From assembly GCF_001949145.1 (NCBI RefSeq), contig NW_019091430.1, positions 1,189,907-1,253,906 of the forward strand: a stretch of 64,000 bases of DNA, in the 5' to 3' direction. Shown one piece after another: positions 63,041-64,000 of the stretch. The notes beneath the pieces are model-generated. The model did not search any database, had not been told where the DNA came from, and saw only the letters and a list, made by a program, of their open reading frames with translations. Origin of the DNA: Acanthaster planci (Eukaryota; Echinodermata; Asteroidea; Valvatida; Acanthasteridae). The translations under genes were made by a program, and so were the position numbers. Numbering within the stretch: position 1 is the stretch's first letter; each line of letters begins with the position of its first letter.

Positions 63041-64000
63041 TAAATTGCCATCGTGAATACATCATTATAGATGATCATCATTATCAATATCATGAACAAC
63101 GACCCTCACATAGAGTCATATGGTGCCACCCCAACCCCCAACCCCCGCTTTCAAATTTTCATGGCTGGCCAAGTCATCCTCCCACCTTTGCCCATCCCCC
63201 ATCCTCCCAATTTCCAGCACTAGTTTACACCACTTGCTGCTCGTTTGAAAATGCTTAAATAAAAACGATATTATTGTTCGGCATTATTGTAATATCTGTA
63301 GATGTAAAATGTTATGTTTCCAACATTTTCAAATTGTAGTTGCAGTAACTTTAAAAAATAACGAATACTGTTATCCTTGTGTTTAACTCTCTGGAAAAAG
63401 GCAGCGACTGATAAGTCCATGAACCCTAAACGACATTTTGATTGAAATACTGGTGCACGTATTTTGATCAACGGTTTATAAAAGCGCTCCGGTGGCGTAG
63501 CCCGGGGGGGGAATCTCAAGAATGTTGCCCTCTCTCAGAAGAGCTTGGCTATGCAACTGCAGTATTCCATCCAGAAACCATTTGTTAATTGCATCAAACA
63601 TTATAATTTAAGAACTTATTTGATTATTGCAATATATTGGTGCTTTTAGCATCAGAATGAATTCGAGGGGCACATGTTTTCGTAGTTTTGAACATAGATG
63701 ACCTGGATTTCCGTGGTTTTTAGTGAAACTCAAAAATATGTGCGCCGGCAGCAGTCGTGACATACTAGCAAAACTTGTAATCGTCACAGGTGTCTGTTAT
63801 TTGACGAACACTGTTCCTTTGTGTTTAATTCTTGTCTCTTTCGGCTGTTTCAGCTAATTGCCTGAATATCTGATTGTGTCGATATCGACCTGCATTTGCC
63901 TTTTTTGTGCGCTTTAGTTTTGCAGAATGTGGTTAAGCTTTTCCCTGTTTCACAATCTTAAGACATTAAAATATGTATTTCTGCTGTTGACCGGTCATCT

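Noticed and set aside
63488-63562. Possible tiny hAT-like element (GGTGGCGTAGCC ... GGCTATGCAACTG)
   Set aside because: Only about 75 bases, imperfect termini and no target duplication; too weak to annotate.

Overview
The window is animal nuclear DNA: AT-rich, intron-rich, full of decayed transposons, with two assembly gaps (9940-10287 and 36075-37038). The gene content (a receptor phosphatase with fucolectin, Tie-like Ig/EGF, and fibronectin modules) and the repeat types suggest a marine invertebrate. A non-vertebrate deuterostome (amphioxus, acorn worm or echinoderm) is most likely, but the sequence alone does not settle the species.

One large plus-strand gene spans 9172-61401. I reconstructed 29 coding exons by reading splice sites and codon phase by eye. 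They sum to 4449 nt, an exact multiple of three, giving 1482 residues. Order: signal peptide; three fucolectin-like (F5/8C-related) modules, each split over three exons; two Ig-like domains, three EGF repeats and two fibronectin III domains, in an order and style resembling the ectodomain of Tie receptor kinases; one transmembrane helix; a 200-residue juxtamembrane tail with three YxVP motifs; and one protein tyrosine phosphatase (PTP) domain ending at the stop codon. The PTP domain keeps the catalytic Cys and Arg but has lost the WPD aspartate and the phosphotyrosine-loop tyrosine. It therefore looks like a pseudophosphatase or substrate-trapping receptor.

The left edge (114-1710) is a decayed copy of the last exon plus 3' flank of this gene (61301-63040). 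A second broken copy, of the penultimate exon, lies at 5570-5702. The locus thus arose by tandem duplication, and older copies have died.

The introns hold most of the mobile DNA. Intron 1 (9236-22790) holds a Ty3/gypsy retrotransposon split by a 5 kb DNA element with GTCGTGC-rich inverted arms, which itself contains a solo LTR and a LINE 3' end. Intron 3 holds a minus-strand IS630/Tc1-mariner-type transposase relic. Intron 23, in the middle of the phosphatase domain, holds an 8.8 kb fossil Polinton/Maverick- or adintovirus-like element (47505-56281) with terminal inverted repeats, a protein-primed type B DNA polymerase pseudogene and several accessory ORFs. It sits inside a second, outer inverted-repeat pair that also encloses a RecQ-type helicase fragment. 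MITEs, a fold-back element and arrays of short palindromes fill other introns. No RNA genes, CRISPR arrays or bacterial-type operons were seen.
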